A stretch of 47,271 nt of DNA from NCBI GenBank assembly GCA_040381195.1, contig JBEIHR010000005.1, positions 1 through 47,271 of the forward strand. The letters are read 5' to 3'. The DNA comes from VGCC01 sp040381195 (lineage in GTDB: Bacteria; Actinomycetota; Actinomycetes; S36-B12). Below are positions 8,226 to 16,448 of the stretch, piece after piece; position 1 is the stretch's first letter, and each line of letters begins with the position of its first letter. Below the pieces are notes generated by a model. It saw only the letters and a list, made by a program, of their open reading frames with translations. It ran no database searches and was not told the DNA's origin. A program made the translations under genes and the position numbers.

Positions 8226-9182
8226 TCAGAGATCCTTCACATCGGCTTGCTTGGCCTTGACTGCTTCGTAGGCGGCGACCAACAGGGCCTTTTCGTCATC
8301 GGTGAGGGGTGTTTCGACGATACGACGAATTCCTGTCCGTCCAAGCTCGGCCTCGACGCCGAGGTAGGCACCGGAGAGTCCGTACTCACCCTGCACCCAC
8401 GCGCATACGGGCATCACCGCACCGGAGTCCTCGTGGACTGCCCGCGCCATGCGTGCTGCGGCAGCCGAGGGTGCGTAGTAGGCGGAACCTGTCTTGAGCA
8501 GCCCCACGATCTCGGCGCCACCGTTGCGTGTCCGGTCGACGAGGGCGTCGATGCGCTCCTGGGAGATGAGTTCGCTCAGAGGCCGGCCGTTCACGGTGCA
8601 CACGGATGCGACGGGCACCATGGTGTCGCCGTGGGAGCCGAGTGTGAGTGTGGTGACCGCGGACACAGGAGCATTGAGCTCTTCGGCGACGAAGTGGGTG
8701 AACCGCGCGGTATCCAACATCCCAGCTTGACCGATCACCCGGTGATGCGGGAATCCGGTGACGATCTGGGCCAGCGCGGTCATCTCGTCGAGTGGGTTCG
8801 CGACGTTGATCACGACGGAGTCCGGAGCGAACTTCTTCACGTTCTCAGCAACCTGGCGCATGATCGTGGCGTTCGTCTCGATCAGGTCCATCCGACTCAT
8901 GCCGGGCTTCCGCGGCAGACCCGCGGTGATGACGACGATCTCCGAACCCGAGATGGCCTCGTAGCCCTCGCCAGCGGGACCGGTTGTCTGGCCGACCACG
9001 GTGGTCTCGAAGCCTTCGATCCACCGCGACTGGTTGATGTCCAGGGCCAGGCCCTCCGGCTTGCCCTCCAGGACGTCGGTGAGCACCACCGTCTCGAAGA
9101 TGTCGTACTCGGCGAGCCTCAGCGCCGTCGTCGAACCGTAGAAGCCGGCCCCGATGACCGCGACCTTCCCACTGCGTGCCAT
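8226..9182 (-). CDS. mdh: Malate dehydrogenase (LDH-like type)
   Basis: NAD-dependent interconversion of malate and oxaloacetate, 318 aa. Rossmann start GKVAVIGAGFYGS, an Asp at the end of the second strand (LTDVLEG) indicating NAD, substrate arginines in GLPRKPGMSRMDL, NVANPLDEMT, and the catalytic His in TLGSHGDTMVPV. The family is the LDH-like MDH (type 3) rather than the actinobacterial cytosolic type. A good AGGAAAGG ribosome-binding site precedes ATG 9182. First gene of the mdh-icd operon. Confidence 0.95.
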   Translation of the reverse strand: MARSGKVAVIGAGFYGSTTALRLAEYDIFETVVLTDVLEGKPEGLALDINQSRWIEGFETTVVGQTTGPAGEGYEAISGSEIVVITAGLPRKPGMSRMDLIETNATIMRQVAENVKKFAPDSVVINVANPLDEMTALAQIVTGFPHHRVIGQAGMLDTARFTHFVAEELNAPVSAVTTLTLGSHGDTMVPVASVCTVNGRPLSELISQERIDALVDRTRNGGAEIVGLLKTGSAYYAPSAAAARMARAVHEDSGAVMPVCAWVQGEYGLSGAYLGVEAELGRTGIRRIVETPLTDDEKALLVAAYEAVKAKQADVKDL

Positions 9183-9304
9183 GTCTGCCTTTCCTGGCGT
9201 CGGATGCGGAGGAGAATTCCGGGAGTCAAGATACTTGCACGCGAGTAGCCGATTCCGAGCGGCCTCGTGCGTGTACGGTCAGTGAACATCAGTGGGGAGG
9301 CCGC
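9183..9304. promoter_or_regulatory. Divergent promoter region between mdh and acyl-CoA dehydrogenase
   Basis: This 122-base region is the longest gap in the window. Minus strand: TATCTT (9233-9228) is a candidate -10 for mdh-icd, leaving a leader of roughly 40 bases with an AGGAAAGG ribosome-binding site. Plus strand: TACGGT (9274-9279) is a candidate -10 for the dehydrogenase, with GGGGAGG just before ATG 9305. No clear operator or riboswitch is visible. Confidence 0.4.
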
Positions 9305-10498
9305 ATGACCTTCGACCTCAGGATTCAGCCCGACGTCGCGGACCTGGCCCTTCGCGTACGCGCGTTCATCGATTCCCAGATCATTCCCCGCGAAGCCGAA
9401 CTCGAGTCGGCCGACCATGGCCTGTCCCCGGAGTTTCGCCGGGAATTGCAGGAGTTGGCTCGCGCGGCGGGCGTCTTCGCTCCCACCGCACCGGTAGCCC
9501 TCGGGGGACGCGGGCTCGACCACCGCTCCATGGGCCCGGTCCTCGAGGAGTGCGGGCGCAGCCTCCTCGGGCCCGCGGCAATGAACTGCTCAGCACCCGA
9601 TGAGGGCAACATGGCGCTGCTCGAACTGATCGCCACGCCGGAACAGCGCACGCGCTATCTGGCGCCACTCTGCGCGGGTGCGATTCGATCCTCCTTCTCG
9701 ATGACCGAGCCGGCTCCGGGTGCTGGATCCGATCCGCGACTGCTCGCCACCGAGGCCTCCCGTCGCGGCGACACCTGGGTCATCAACGGGCGGAAGTGGT
9801 TCATCACCGGTGCCGACGGCGCCGCCTTCAGCATCGTGATGGCGCGCACGGAGGGGGGTGCCACCATGTTCCTCGTCGATGCCGATAACCCGGGCATGCG
9901 CATCGACAAGCGCCTTGCCACCATGGACAAGGCGTTCAGCGGCGGGCACTGCATGGTGGAGTTCGCCGATTGCCAGGTCACCACAGACAGCATTCTTGGC
10001 GAATTGGACAAGGGTTTTGACTACGCCCAGCTGCGTCTGGGCCCCGCGCGTCTCACCCATTGCATGCGTTGGCTGGGCGCCGCCCGGCGCGTGCACGAAG
10101 TGGCGACCGCGTACGCCATCGAGCGACGTATGTTCGATGAACGGCTCGCTGATCTCGGCATGGCTCAACACATGCTCGCCGATAATGAAATCGATATCGC
10201 GGCATCACGTCAACTGATCTGGCACGCTGCGGGGGCACTCGATGCGGGATTGCCCGCGCGCGCGGAGACGTCCATCTGCAAGACATTCGTCGCTGAGGCA
10301 GTGTTCCGGATCGCCGACCGCTCGATGCAACTCTGCGGCGGCTCGGGAACGCTGACCGATCATCCGATTGCGCGGATCCTCATTGAGAGTCGCGCTTTCC
10401 GTATCTACGACGGACCGTCGGAGGTGCATCGGATGTCGATCGCCAAACGCGCCGTGCGCAGATCGAGCAGAGGGGATCTTCCCGGGGACTGGCAGTGA
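9305..10498 (+). CDS. Acyl-CoA dehydrogenase (ACAD10/11-like)
   Basis: FAD enzyme that introduces a 2,3-double bond into an acyl-CoA, 397 aa. Visible features are the FAD/substrate segment SFSMTEPAPGAGSDP, WVINGRKWFITGADGA, the flavin-binding MQLCGGSGTL and the C-terminal RIYDGPSEVHRMSIAKR. The frame extends upstream to 9176, but ATG 9305 has a GGGGAGG ribosome-binding site and the normal N terminus. It overlaps the kinase-like gene by GTGA. Acyl-CoA dehydrogenases with this C-terminal signature, next to an aminoglycoside-phosphotransferase-like kinase, resemble the two halves of human ACAD10/ACAD11. That link to 4-hydroxyacid oxidation is an inference. Confidence 0.9.
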   Translation: MTFDLRIQPDVADLALRVRAFIDSQIIPREAELESADHGLSPEFRRELQELARAAGVFAPTAPVALGGRGLDHRSMGPVLEECGRSLLGPAAMNCSAPDEGNMALLELIATPEQRTRYLAPLCAGAIRSSFSMTEPAPGAGSDPRLLATEASRRGDTWVINGRKWFITGADGAAFSIVMARTEGGATMFLVDADNPGMRIDKRLATMDKAFSGGHCMVEFADCQVTTDSILGELDKGFDYAQLRLGPARLTHCMRWLGAARRVHEVATAYAIERRMFDERLADLGMAQHMLADNEIDIAASRQLIWHAAGALDAGLPARAETSICKTFVAEAVFRIADRSMQLCGGSGTLTDHPIARILIESRAFRIYDGPSEVHRMSIAKRAVRRSSRGDLPGDWQ

Positions 10499-11550
10499 GC
10501 GCGCTCCCCCTCGACGCGCTCACGCCGTGGCTCCGTGACTCCCTCGACATCACCGGGGACCTGACCGCGACCCTTCTCGCTGACGGCCGTTCGAACCTCA
10601 CCTATCGGGTGACCGATGCCGCTGGACGGTCCTGGGCCATCCGGCGGCCACCCCTGGGACACGTCATGCCCACCGCACACGACCTCACCCGGGAATTCAC
10701 CGTGCTCAGCGGCCTCTTCGGGAACTACCCGGTGCCGCGACCCTGGGTGCTCTGCACCGACGAATCGATCCTGGGAGTTCCCTTCCTGGTGATGGACTTC
10801 ATCGAGGGCACCGTGATCGCCGATCGCGAGCGCGCGGACCACCTATCGGAGGCGCGGGCCGACCACGTCTGTCGACTGCTGGTGGATTCACTCGTAGCAC
10901 TGCATGCGGTCGATGCGCAGGCGTGCGGACTCGGTGCCTTCGGGAAACCGGAGGGGTATCTGGGACGTCAGGTGCGCCGTTGGGGTGAGCAGTGGCAACT
11001 GTCCAAGACCCGTGAACTCGAGTCGATGAACGTCATGGCGCGGTGGCTCGAGGAACGCCTGTCGATGCTCCCCTCGGACCTTCCCTGGTCGATCGTCCAT
11101 GGTGATTTCCGACTCGACAACATCATCCTCGCGAAGGACGAGTCGGAGGTGCGTGCGGTTGTGGACTGGGAGATGTCGACACTCGGCGACCCCATCGCCG
11201 ATCTCGCGGTCACCCTCGTCTACTGGACGGAATCCGGCGACGGACTGCGCTCGGAGGTTGCCGTTGCACAGGGACTCACGGCGGGCCCGGGCTTCTGGAC
11301 CCGCGAGCAGATCGTCCAGCACTACGCCGATGCCAGCGGCCGCGGCATGGACCACCTCGGATTCTGCCTGGTTCTCGCTTGCTACAAACTCGCGGTGATC
11401 ATGGAGTCACTCACGTACCGGGCCCGAATGGGTATGCAGATGGGGCGCACGGTGGAGCAGGGCGAGGACACCGATCACGCGGTCGTGGCCCTGGCTCGAC
11501 TCGGAGAGCGACTCGTCGATCAGCCCACCGTGGACACGCTGAGTAGTTGA
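10495..11550 (+). CDS. APH-family phosphotransferase paired with acyl-CoA dehydrogenase
   Basis: Kinase-like protein of the aminoglycoside phosphotransferase (APH/ChoK) family, 351 aa. The nucleotide-binding lobe has RSNLTYRVTDAAGRSWAIRR, the catalytic loop is IVHGDFRLDNIIL (HGDxxxxN, about residues 199-206), and the metal-binding motif is VVDWEMSTLGDP. The GTG start overlaps the dehydrogenase stop by 4 bases. Because of this partner, antibiotic resistance is unlikely. The closest functional models are the N-terminal kinase domain of ACAD10/11 and LvaA of levulinate catabolism, which phosphorylate 4-hydroxyacyl-CoAs. Family assignment is firm; substrate is inferred. Confidence 0.88.
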   Translation: MSALPLDALTPWLRDSLDITGDLTATLLADGRSNLTYRVTDAAGRSWAIRRPPLGHVMPTAHDLTREFTVLSGLFGNYPVPRPWVLCTDESILGVPFLVMDFIEGTVIADRERADHLSEARADHVCRLLVDSLVALHAVDAQACGLGAFGKPEGYLGRQVRRWGEQWQLSKTRELESMNVMARWLEERLSMLPSDLPWSIVHGDFRLDNIILAKDESEVRAVVDWEMSTLGDPIADLAVTLVYWTESGDGLRSEVAVAQGLTAGPGFWTREQIVQHYADASGRGMDHLGFCLVLACYKLAVIMESLTYRARMGMQMGRTVEQGEDTDHAVVALARLGERLVDQPTVDTLSS

Positions 11551-11555
11551 ATGTT

Positions 11556-11834
11556 CTAGTTGGGAGCGGGCACGATGAACGCGAAGATCGTGATGGCAAG
11601 CCCCAGTATCCCGAGGATGGCGACGTCGACTCGGCGGGACCGCACAGCCAACCATCCGGCCTGATCCTCCGGGAGGAGGAGCCGCAGAAACGCTGCGAGG
11701 AGAACACTCGCACCGAGCACCACCGCACCTCGTCGGAATGCATCCAGTGCAACGAGGATCAGCGCCGTCGCCACACCCACGAGCACGAGGGCGAGTGGCC
11801 ACCACTGATCCCGCCGGAGGGGGGTCACACTCAT
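11556..11834 (-). CDS. DUF3017 small membrane protein
   Basis: 92-aa actinobacterial protein of unknown function with three predicted membrane helices (WPLALVLVGVATALILVAL, GAVVLGASVLLAAFLRLLL, VAILGILGLAITIFAFIV). A DUF3017 gene directly after folD is the usual actinobacterial arrangement, and here the two overlap by ATGA. It converges on the kinase gene with only 5 bases between the stops. The family is recognised from size, topology and position; no function is claimed. Confidence 0.8.
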   Translation of the reverse strand: MSVTPLRRDQWWPLALVLVGVATALILVALDAFRRGAVVLGASVLLAAFLRLLLPEDQAGWLAVRSRRVDVAILGILGLAITIFAFIVPAPN

Positions 11835-12676
11835 GTGCGCTCCGCGGCTTCCACGACGTTCTGCAGGAGCATCGCCCGCGTCATGGGGCCCGTGCCTCCG
11901 GGCATCGGTGCCAGCCAGCCCGCAACCTCACGGACGCGCGGATCGACATCACCCACGAGCCCATCCGTGGTTCGCGTGATCCCGACATCGAGAACTGCGG
12001 CTCCCGCTTTGACCATGTCCGGGGTGATGAGATGCGCAACCCCTGCTGCCGCGACCACGATGTCGGCGCGCCGGATCTCCCCGGCGAGGTCCCGGGTACC
12101 GGTGTGACAGAGGGTGACCGTCGCATTCTCCGAGCGACGAGTCAGGAGCAGTCCGAGTGGTCGACCGACGGTCACACCACGCCCGACTACTACGACATGC
12201 GCTCCGGCGATCGGAACGTCGTAGGCACGCAGGAGCTCGATGATTCCCCGGGGTGTGCACGGCAAGGGCGCTGGAACACCGAGAACGAGACGACCAAGGT
12301 TCATCGGGTGGAGGCCGTCTGCATCCTTGCCGGGGTCCATGGCCTCGAGGATCCGGTTCGCATCGAGGTGCGCTGGAAGCGGTAGTTGCACGATGTAGCC
12401 GGTGACCGTTGGGGCCGCGTTCAACCGCGCGATCTCGGCGGCGAGTTCTCCCTGACCGGTGTCTGCGGGGAGGTCCACCCGGATCGATGCGATGCCCACC
12501 TCGGCGCAGTCACGGTGCTTCCCGGACACGTAGGCATGGGAGCCGGGGTCGTCACCGACGAGGACGGTCCCCAAGCCCGGACTGATCCCGCGCGCCTTCA
12601 GCGCCGATACCCGGTGTGACAACGAGGCCTTCACGGTTGCGGCGGTCGCCTTGCCATCAAGGATCACCGCGGTCAT
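11831..12676 (-). CDS. folD: Bifunctional methylene-THF dehydrogenase / methenyl-THF cyclohydrolase
   Basis: Interconverts 5,10-methylene-THF and 10-formyl-THF, supplying the formyl donor used by the PurN and PurH encoded just upstream. 281 aa. Motifs are YVSGKHRDCAEVGI with the catalytic Lys, YIVQLPLPAHLDANRI, the Rossmann stretch VVVGRGVTVGRPLGLLL and PGGTGPMTRAMLLQN. Two small differences from common versions are seen (SGK, and GGT for GGV), neither clearly disabling. Overlaps both neighbours by 4 bases, indicating coupled translation. Confidence 0.95.
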   Translation of the reverse strand: MTAVILDGKATAATVKASLSHRVSALKARGISPGLGTVLVGDDPGSHAYVSGKHRDCAEVGIASIRVDLPADTGQGELAAEIARLNAAPTVTGYIVQLPLPAHLDANRILEAMDPGKDADGLHPMNLGRLVLGVPAPLPCTPRGIIELLRAYDVPIAGAHVVVVGRGVTVGRPLGLLLTRRSENATVTLCHTGTRDLAGEIRRADIVVAAAGVAHLITPDMVKAGAAVLDVGITRTTDGLVGDVDPRVREVAGWLAPMPGGTGPMTRAMLLQNVVEAAERT

Positions 12677-13623
12677 GGCGCAATCCTGTCAGGAACAGGA
12701 CGCCTACCCCCGGTCGAGATCACGACGGCGACGAAGGCGAGCACTACACCGAGGATGAGTCCGAGATCGACGTAGTCGGTGAAGATCAGATCAAGCACGA
12801 TCGATCCAAGGAGCTGTCCGGCGATCGCGAGCAGGGCCTGGCGCAGGACACCGACACGGCCGACCACCCAGGCCGTCGTCGTCACGAAGATCACGCCGAT
12901 CAGGCCGCCCGTGTACAGCCACGCGGGGGAATCGGTTGGGATGGCGAGGTTCGTGAGACCCGTGGACGCCGCGATGCCGACGGCGATGACGAGCGCGCTC
13001 GTGCCGACGATGAAGTTCATCCACGCCGCGACCAGCGGCTCGCCGGAGACCGCGCTGACACGGCCGTTGATGGCGGCCTGGACTCCCACGGCGCCGCCCG
13101 CCACAAGACCCATCACCACGAGCAGGAGTGAGAGCCCGTCACCACCCCATCGCCCGGTGACCGCACTCCCGACCGCAGCGATCGCGATGATCGCCGAAAT
13201 CACCCGAGCACTCGACACCGGCTGTCGGCCGTAGGGACCCAATCCCATGCGGTCCACGATCAGTGACGCCGTGACCTGACCCGCGACCGTGGTGATCGCG
13301 AACAGCGCCACGCCCCCCACGGGGACCGACATGCTCTGCGTGACCACGAAGAAGGCACCGAGGAGACCGCCGAATACCTGCCACCGTGGGATCCCGCCCG
13401 AGCGGGTGGCGACGACAAGGACGCGCATTCCGGAACGCATGCGCGCCATCGCAAGGCCCATCAGGGTGAGAACGACCAGGCCGACGCCGAAGGAGATCAG
13501 GGCAGCTTCGAGACCATTACCGAGCACATCCGCGAGCGAGCCGTTCACCTGCGACTGGAGGGCGGCCAGGGCTCCCACGGTGATTGCCGCGGACATGGGC
13601 CAGAGGGGTCGATGGGCAGTCAT
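12673..13623 (-). CDS. DMT-family transporter (YdcZ/DUF606 duplicated type)
   Basis: 316-aa integral membrane protein with about ten helices in two related halves. Each half carries a short Gln/Asn signature early on (LQSQVNGSLADVLG and VQAAINGRVSAVSG), as in the YdcZ/DUF606 family. The transported substrate is unknown. Between purH and folD, with a 1-base gap on one side and an ATGA overlap on the other, it is part of the purine/folate operon. A nucleobase or folate-related metabolite would be a guess from context only. Confidence 0.82.
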   Translation of the reverse strand: MTAHRPLWPMSAAITVGALAALQSQVNGSLADVLGNGLEAALISFGVGLVVLTLMGLAMARMRSGMRVLVVATRSGGIPRWQVFGGLLGAFFVVTQSMSVPVGGVALFAITTVAGQVTASLIVDRMGLGPYGRQPVSSARVISAIIAIAAVGSAVTGRWGGDGLSLLLVVMGLVAGGAVGVQAAINGRVSAVSGEPLVAAWMNFIVGTSALVIAVGIAASTGLTNLAIPTDSPAWLYTGGLIGVIFVTTTAWVVGRVGVLRQALLAIAGQLLGSIVLDLIFTDYVDLGLILGVVLAFVAVVISTGGRRPVPDRIAP

Positions 13624-13624
13624 G

Positions 13625-15175
13625 TCAGTGGAAGAAATGCCGCGTACCGGTGAGGTACATGGTCACTCCGCGGGTCTCGGCGGCCGCGATGACTTCGGCA
13701 TCACGTACGGACCCCCCGGGATGCACCACCGCAGCGATCCCGGCATCGAGCAGGACCTCCAGTCCGTCGGCGAAGGGGAAGAAGGCATCGGAGGCCGCAA
13801 CCGAACCTGCGGCTCGACCCCCCGCACGCTCCACCGACAGGCGCGCTGCATCCACTCGGTTCACCTGCCCCATGCCCACACCGACTGCCGCACGATCGCG
13901 CGCGAGCAGGATGGCATTGGACTTGACCGATCGGCAGGCCCGCCAGGCGAATTCCAGGTCCGCGAGGACTGCGGGATCCGCGGGCCGGCCACTGACCAGG
14001 GTCCACGCACGCGGGTCATCGCCCGGCGCGTCGATGCCGTCCAGCGTCTGGGCGAGCATTCCCCCGCTGACGGTGCGGACCTCGACATGCCTGCCCGGAT
14101 GCGGTCCGGGCACACGCAGGATGCGGAGGTTCTTGCGCTGCATGAGCAGATCGAGCGCGTCTGCATCGAACTCCGGGGCGACGATCACCTCGGTGAAAAC
14201 CTCTCCGATCGCTTCGGCCATCGCGCGTGAGACCGGTCGATTTGCTGCGATCACGCCGCCGAAGGCAGAGACCGGATCGGTGGCATGGGCCTTCCGGTAC
14301 GCGTCGGCGATATCGATCCCCATCGCGATCCCGCATGGATTCGCGTGCTTGATGATCGCCACCGTCGGTTCGACGAAGTCGAAGGCAGCACGCCGAGCAG
14401 CATCGGCATCCACCACGTTGTTGTAGGACAAGGGCTTGCCGTGGAGTTGCTCCGAAGTCGCTATTCCCGGTTCATGCTGCGCAGCGAGGTAGAGCGCCGC
14501 GGATTGGTGCGGATTCTCGCCGTACCGGAGGACTTCGCCCCGGTTCCACGCCTGGGCCGTCCATCGCGGGAAACTCTCCGGGTCCGCCTGTCGCATCATC
14601 CAGCGACCCACGGCGATGTCGTAGGTGGCGGTGTGCGCGAAGGCCTCCGCCGCGAGCTCCTGACGCTGGGCCAGGTCGAAACCACCGGAGCGCACCGCGT
14701 CGAGGACGTCCTGGTAGCGCCTGGGCGAGACGACGACCGCCACGTTCGCGTAATTCTTTGCAGAGGCGCGGATCATCGCGGGTCCGCCGATGTCGATCTG
14801 CTCGACACACTCCTCCACCGATGCTCCCGATGCGACCGTCTGCGTGAAGGGATAGAGGTTCACGACAACGAGGGTGAATGGCTCGATCTTGAGGTCGGCG
14901 AGCTGTTGCCGATGGGAATCCTGGCGAAGGTCTGCCAGGAGTCCTGCGTGCACACGAGGGTGCAATGTCTTCACTCGGCCGTCGAGACACTCGGGGAACC
15001 CGGTGAGTTCTTCAACCGGCATCACCGGGATCCCCGCCGAGGCGATGAGCGACGCCGTCGATCCCGTGGAGACGATGGCAACGCCGGCCTCGTGCAGTCC
15101 AGCGGCGAGGTCGACCACTCCGTGCTTGTCGTATACCGATATCAGGGCCCGCGTGATGGGGATGCGATCAGCCAT
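13625..15175 (-). CDS. purH: Bifunctional AICAR formyltransferase / IMP cyclohydrolase
   Basis: Last two steps of purine synthesis: formylation of AICAR and ring closure to IMP. 516 aa. The N-terminal MGS-like cyclohydrolase domain begins ALISVYDKHGVVDLAAGL and contains GRVKTLHPRVHAGLL; the C-terminal transformylase contains the catalytic KHANPCG motif and ends with the typical LTGTRHFFH. The start overlaps purN by 8 bases. 10-formyl-THF comes from FolD encoded two genes downstream. Confidence 0.97.
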   Translation of the reverse strand: MADRIPITRALISVYDKHGVVDLAAGLHEAGVAIVSTGSTASLIASAGIPVMPVEELTGFPECLDGRVKTLHPRVHAGLLADLRQDSHRQQLADLKIEPFTLVVVNLYPFTQTVASGASVEECVEQIDIGGPAMIRASAKNYANVAVVVSPRRYQDVLDAVRSGGFDLAQRQELAAEAFAHTATYDIAVGRWMMRQADPESFPRWTAQAWNRGEVLRYGENPHQSAALYLAAQHEPGIATSEQLHGKPLSYNNVVDADAARRAAFDFVEPTVAIIKHANPCGIAMGIDIADAYRKAHATDPVSAFGGVIAANRPVSRAMAEAIGEVFTEVIVAPEFDADALDLLMQRKNLRILRVPGPHPGRHVEVRTVSGGMLAQTLDGIDAPGDDPRAWTLVSGRPADPAVLADLEFAWRACRSVKSNAILLARDRAAVGVGMGQVNRVDAARLSVERAGGRAAGSVAASDAFFPFADGLEVLLDAGIAAVVHPGGSVRDAEVIAAAETRGVTMYLTGTRHFFH

Positions 15176-15737
15176 GAGTCACTCCGGCAGGTTGCGCCAC
15201 CCAGGACCCGACCACATCGACGAGGAGGACCCGCTCGACCTCCTTGATGCGCTCGTGGAGGCTCACCTCATCGTCTCCGTCGCGCACCTCCACGGGTTGC
15301 TGCGCGAGAATCGGTCCGGAGTCGACGCCGTAGTCGACGACGTGCACCGTGCACCCGGTCCACGTCACCCCGTACGCCAAGGCATCACGCACCGCATGAG
15401 CGCCGGGGAATGCGGGCAGGAGAGCTGGATGCGAGTTGATGATGCGGCCGGCATACGCATCGATGATGTCCCGACCGAGCACCCGCATGAAGCCCGCGCA
15501 CACGATCAGATCCGGGGTCTGGCTTTCGATTTCTCCGAGCAATTCCTGATTCCACGCCTCGCGATCCTCCCCGAGCGGGACAGCGAATGTCGGGATCTGG
15601 CGCGCGCGGGCCCGATCGAGCGCCCGGCAGTCGGGAACATCCGACCCCACGCCCACGATGTGCGCGCCGATATGCGAGTCGAGAAGGGCCTGCAGGAGCG
15701 TGCCCGATCCGGATGCCAGGACGAGGACGCGGGCCAC
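15168..15737 (-). CDS. purN: Phosphoribosylglycinamide formyltransferase
   Basis: Transfers the formyl group of 10-formyl-THF to GAR, third step of purine synthesis. 189 aa, slightly short but complete. Catalytic residues are visible in INSHPALLPAF (Asn/His) and VHVVDYGVDSGPI (Asp). The N-terminal glycine-rich loop reads SGSGTLLQAL, where SGxGSNLQAL is usual. GTG start, 6 bases after TAGGGT, so it probably has its own leaderless promoter inside the operon. purN-purH beside a PerM-like gene matches the mycobacterial arrangement. Confidence 0.95.
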   Translation of the reverse strand: MARVLVLASGSGTLLQALLDSHIGAHIVGVGSDVPDCRALDRARARQIPTFAVPLGEDREAWNQELLGEIESQTPDLIVCAGFMRVLGRDIIDAYAGRIINSHPALLPAFPGAHAVRDALAYGVTWTGCTVHVVDYGVDSGPILAQQPVEVRDGDDEVSLHERIKEVERVLLVDVVGSWVAQPAGVTHG

Positions 15738-15743
15738 GAACCG

Positions 15744-15749
15744 ACCCTA
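15744..15749 (-). promoter_or_regulatory. -10 hexamer TAGGGT for a leaderless purN transcript
   Basis: TAGGGT followed by 6 bases and the GTG of purN, in the 24-base gap after the upstream membrane protein gene. The same TAGGGT-N6-GTG arrangement precedes the malic enzyme. It suggests purN-purH can be expressed independently of the genes upstream. Confidence 0.45.
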
Positions 15750-15761
15750 ACGGCACCGTGA

Positions 15762-16448
15762 TTACAGGACGGTTTCCGAGTTCATGTGGCGATAGAGATT
15801 GGCGGTCACCAGGGCCACGAATGGCAGCGCGATGAGGGTGAGCAGGCCGAAGAGCATGGAACCAACAAGGAGGACCGTCAGATTCAGCGCCATCGCCACG
15901 AACGCGGCACCCAAGTTGGCACGCACGATACGAACACTGCCGGCGAAGGACGCCCCGAGTCCCGTTCCCCGATCAACCGCGAAATAGGGGGCGAACTGCA
16001 GGAAGAGGATCACGAGGATGCCGGGGACGATCAACAGGAGCACTCCGATACCGACCAGCAATGAGTACACGATCTGCGTGACCAGGTACACCGCCAGGTT
16101 CTGTCCGCTCAGCAATGCGTCGAACGCTGGCGTACGTCCCTGAGTCGACCACAGTGCTCCACGGATGACACCGACCGTGGTCAGGTAGATCAGCACTTGA
16201 AGGAGCAGCACGATGCCGATCGACGTCAGAGCCGGACTTCCCAATGCTGACGTGCAGGCAGCCTCTTGGCCCGGGGTTTGGGGATCGACGCACTGCACCA
16301 ACAGCCCCTGCAGGGGTTCGAGGCTGATGACCTGCAGGAATTGGGCCGCGGTCACGACGGCCGCAAGGGCCAAGAAGGCGAGGAAGTTCCGTCGGAAGGT
16401 GTCCAGGGACCAGCGCAGCGCCTGACCGATGTCTACCGAGGGACCCAC
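15762..16448 (-). CDS. Polytopic membrane protein of unknown function
   Basis: 228-aa protein with about five hydrophobic helices, beginning with an amphipathic segment (VDIGQALRWSLDTFRRNF) and containing a long Leu/Ile/Val run (SLLVGIGVLLLIVPGILVIL). The pattern of an N-terminal helix, PG-containing helices and a C-terminal Arg/His tail resembles glycerophosphodiester-phosphodiesterase-type membrane domains and DUF975-like proteins, but I cannot assign a family securely. The GTG start lies within the end of the PerM-like gene (16-base overlap), so expression depends on it. Function unknown. Confidence 0.65.
   Translation of the reverse strand: MGPSVDIGQALRWSLDTFRRNFLAFLALAAVVTAAQFLQVISLEPLQGLLVQCVDPQTPGQEAACTSALGSPALTSIGIVLLLQVLIYLTTVGVIRGALWSTQGRTPAFDALLSGQNLAVYLVTQIVYSLLVGIGVLLLIVPGILVILFLQFAPYFAVDRGTGLGASFAGSVRIVRANLGAAFVAMALNLTVLLVGSMLFGLLTLIALPFVALVTANLYRHMNSETVL

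Noticed and set aside
10495..11550. Aminoglycoside resistance phosphotransferase
   Set aside because: Translational coupling to an acyl-CoA dehydrogenase points to the ACAD10/11-type kinase group instead.
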